Shown here: positions 38,632 to 39,378 of the stretch, piece by piece
Layout of the letters: each line of letters opens with the position of its first letter
How positions within the stretch are numbered: position 1 is the stretch's first letter
Program-made: the position numbers and the translations under genes
Notes under the pieces: generated by a model
Told to the model about the DNA's origin: nothing
Databases searched by the model: none
Seen by the model: only the letters and a program-made list of their open reading frames with translations
Assembly (NCBI GenBank): GCA_009731375.1
Contig: BJOX01000351.1
Location: 1-39,378, forward strand
Reading direction: 5' to 3'
DNA: 39,378 nucleotides
DNA from: Paulinella micropora
Taxonomy: Eukaryota; Cercozoa; Imbricatea; Euglyphida

Positions 38632-38944
38632 TCTTTCTTTCTTTCTCTCTATCTCTATCTATATATCTCTATATATATATTATATATCTATATACATATA
38701 TATATATATGCGTCCACTTACTATGCTGCTTTTCTTTCTCTCCTTTTTGTATTGTGTAGCTTACAGCCAGTGGGTGCAACATGCAACGAATGTTATCAAG
38801 AAAGGGGGGGTCCCTGACGATACCACGTGGCGTTACTTGCGCTTACATAATTTTTTCTTTAACCGAGTGGGCCCCTGGTCGGCAAACATGGTCAACGCGA
38901 CGGTCTTCTGGCGGATGCGCTTGCTCTGCACAAATTCCAAAAGG
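33002..38944 (+). CDS. Unrecognised plus-strand gene, 11-exon model, 567 codons, 3' end beyond window
   Basis: Exons: 33002-33052, 33105-33171, 33523-33633, 34820-34908, 35584-36013, 36634-36943, 37086-37171, 37328-37406, 37489-37672, 38457-38565 and 38760-38944. All introns are GT-AG, all junction phases agree, and the sum is 1701 bases. Start ATG at 33002 is tentative. The protein begins basic and Ser/Thr-rich (PPRKKNKQEQGNDDGNS). A globular part in exon 35584 follows (DAVGIYFMAQKHPGGLQAF; KERGLWVGQF). Exon 36634 is Ala/Ser-rich, then strongly acidic (EEMLDILGEEKDETPVP). The C-terminal exons are basic and aromatic (GVYQFRRQMDRNIAK; RHIINQLCDLTALHYFPYTN; WRYLRLHNFFFNRVGPWSAN). I recognise no domain. 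It is divergent from the transposase gene and shares its intron repeats, so it may be a partner gene of the transposon, but it may equally be a host gene. Confidence 0.65.
33172..33522. repeat. (TC)n intron with a 195-base gap
   Basis: (TC)n on both sides of N 33236-33430. It fills the intron between exons ending 33171 and starting 33523 and supplies both the donor (GTCTCTCG) and the acceptor tract. Confidence 0.95.
33634..34382. repeat. (TC)n tracts with a short unique AT-rich insert
   Basis: TC with T, C, A and G interruptions at 33634-33790 and 33985-34377. The unique segment at 33800-33980 is AT-rich and contains no supported exon. Confidence 0.93.
34383..34707. repeat. TAGTG-N5-CACTA higher-order block, copy A
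   Basis: Contains tagtgatcatcactca, tagtgaccatcactaa, tagtgatcgtcactat, tagtgaccagcactac and tagtgcccatcactac in a fixed order, with spacers such as tatagtcattccagtatt and gtgttttattttgta. The same order recurs at 35169-35460 and 38980-39350. It lies in the intron 33634-34819. Confidence 0.92.
34915..35168. repeat. (TAGA)n/(TACATAGA)n array
   Basis: Begins just after the donor of exon 34820-34908 (GTACATAGGTAGATAG) and consists of TAGA with TACA and TATA substitutions. Confidence 0.95.
35169..35460. repeat. TAGTG-N5-CACTA higher-order block, copies B and C
   Basis: Two successive, shortened copies of the block at 34383-34707. The run tagtgatggtcactgtgttttattttgtag occurs at about 35187 and 35350, each followed by tagtgatcgtcactatgg, tagtgaccagc and tagtgcccatcactac. 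It lies in the intron 34909-35583. Confidence 0.92.
35584..36013 (+). CDS. Largest exon of the unrecognised gene
   Basis: 430 bases, acceptor tctgtatgtag, donor GTAAGTG. It reads VVQAYLQRQGSEVKDAVKDA, then a compact region with Trp and Cys (KERGLWVGQFMACPRLDFDF; SGWNEEQCLHAQDLYCRQQA; THVSWPGQQSLAVKEWIATS). The exon begins GTAGTG directly after the acceptor TAG, as does the transposase exon at 27806. The donor is itself the first GTAAGTG unit of the repeat array that follows. Confidence 0.8.
36014..36633 (+). repeat. Intron made of tandem 21-bp units each with a GTAAGTG donor
   Basis: The intron starts GTAAGTGCCCATCACTAC and repeats this 21-bp unit (CATAGTAAGTGCCCATCACTA, with small variation) about 20 times, interrupted by (TAGA)n-(GTAT)n at 36243-36340. 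It ends with tctactcgatag. The inverted-repeat arms are AAGTG/CACTA or TAGTG/CACTA with spacer CCCAT. Almost every unit presents the same consensus 5' splice site. Confidence 0.93.
36634..36943 (+). CDS. Acidic exon of the unrecognised gene
   Basis: 310 bases, acceptor ctcgatag, donor GTATTC. It completes the split codon from the previous exon (GTAG|AA, giving Glu). It starts with an Ala/Thr/Ser/Pro-rich linker (APAATGTSATSASPPAGSSP), followed by an acidic stretch (EDQLSEGSEGEEELVDKD) and a helix (EFAEQVTGLCTAHLEAAKKA). The layout looks like a linker between two folded parts. Confidence 0.75.
37184..37316. repeat. Six TAGTGATGGTCACT units (intron 37172-37327)
   Basis: Units of 21 bp (gttagtgatggtcacttagac). 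The plus frame stays open through them as SDGHLDV repeats. I treat the tract as intronic because joining 37171 (donor GTCATT) to 37328 (acceptor atgtacag) keeps the frame, whereas a donor at the first repeat unit (GTAGTG, 37184) would create a stop. Exonic retention of the repeat cannot be excluded. Confidence 0.85.
37673..38054. repeat. (TC)n followed by about a dozen TAGTGATGGTCACT units
   Basis: Starts at the donor GTCTCCCTCTC of exon 37489-37672. The repeat units, mostly 20-21 bp, run from about 37762 to 38054, with a few decayed ones (ttattgatggtcacttcg). Confidence 0.92.
38140..38365. other. Unique intronic segment with stable hairpins
   Basis: GTAGCACC-TTCG-GGTGTTAC (38226-38245) forms an 8-bp stem with a UUCG tetraloop closed by C-G. 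GGTGTCAAC (38305-38313) pairs exactly with GTTGACACC (38329-38337). The segment is non-repetitive, sits between the TAGTG array and an (AAT)n tract with a gap (38385-38394), and has no open frame that fits the exon model. It could be a small inserted element or a structured RNA. Confidence 0.45.
38566..38759. repeat. (TC)n-(TA)n intron
   Basis: Intron between exons 38457-38565 and 38760-38944: GTATGA, then TC to about 38655, ATCT/TA alternation to about 38710, and a short unique end with acceptor attgtgtag. Confidence 0.93.
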
Positions 38945-38979
38945 GTCTCCCTCCCTCCCTCCCTCTCTCCCTCTCTCTC

Positions 38980-39350
38980 ATCACTTAGTATGTAGTGATG
39001 GGCACTTGAGTTGTAGTGTTCATCACTAGATACTTGTGGGTAGTGGTAGTCACTATTGTCAGTGACCATCACTACTTTAGATAGTGATAGTCACTATGGC
39101 CAGTGACCGACCATCACTACTTATTCGTTGTTAGTGATCATCGCTCAGTTGCTAGTTCCCATCACTAAACATATAGTCATTTCAGGATTACATGACATAT
39201 TAAGTGATGTGCACTACATGAGTAGTGATGGTCACTGCGTTATTTTTTATAGTGATCGTCACTATGGTTAGTGATCAGCACTACGTACTACGTATAAGTG
39301 TTTAGTTCCCATCACTAAATTGTTAGTGCCCATCACTTAGTATGTAGTGA
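38980..39350. repeat. TAGTG-N5-CACTA higher-order block, copy D
   Basis: Most complete relative of the block at 34383-34707, with the same order of sites and spacers (tatagtcatttcaggatta; tagtgatcgtcactatgg; tagtgatcagcactac). It follows the donor GTCTCC of exon 38760-38944, so it again appears intronic. A (TC)n tract begins at 39353 and runs off the window. Confidence 0.92.
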
Positions 39351-39378
39351 CGATCTCTCTCTCTCTCTCTCTCTCTCT

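Overview
The window is nuclear DNA from a eukaryote with very repeat-rich introns. Evidence: GT-AG introns, exons of only 30-110 bases, long microsatellites of 2-6 base units, a Ty1/copia retrotransposon and a Tnp2/CACTA-type transposase. There is no bacterial-style operon. I cannot name the organism from sequence. Consistent GT donors argue against a typical dinoflagellate; a microbial eukaryote or alga, or an invertebrate, remains possible. Nine N runs mark assembly gaps.

Layout. (1) 1-12.5 kb: a plus-strand gene of tiny exons, many of them parts of hydrophobic segments, separated by microsatellite introns. Nine exons from 9145 to the stop at 12485-12487 join in one continuous frame. More exons lie upstream, interrupted by two large gaps. 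Several exons have decayed extra copies of themselves in the preceding intron. (2) 12.5-14.8 kb: intergenic DNA with a 281-bp foldback (MITE-like) element. (3) 14.8-21.66 kb: a degenerate Ty1/copia retrotransposon (gag, protease, integrase, reverse transcriptase, start of the RNase H region) with many frame breaks, cut off by a (CATA)n array. (4) 21.66-26.5 kb: microsatellites, about 1.2 kb of unique DNA without a recognisable gene, a TTC array and a gap. (5) 30.9-26.58 kb, minus strand: a Tnp2-like transposase gene with mapped introns and three frame breaks, all at homopolymers. (6) 30.9-32.8 kb: TAGA and GTAT arrays. (7) 33.0-38.94 kb and probably beyond: a plus-strand gene for which I can build an 11-exon, 567-codon phase-consistent model. 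Its product is not recognised.

The most unusual feature is a family of short inverted repeats, TAGTG-N5-CACTA, often phased every 21 bp. It occurs only between 27.9 and 39.35 kb. It sits in every mapped intron of the transposase gene and in most long introns of the neighbouring plus-strand gene, but in none of the modelled exons. In one intron every repeat unit carries a consensus GTAAGTG splice donor. The arms match the terminal pentamers that define CACTA transposons. More generally, in this window the microsatellite of an intron often starts exactly at the splice donor.
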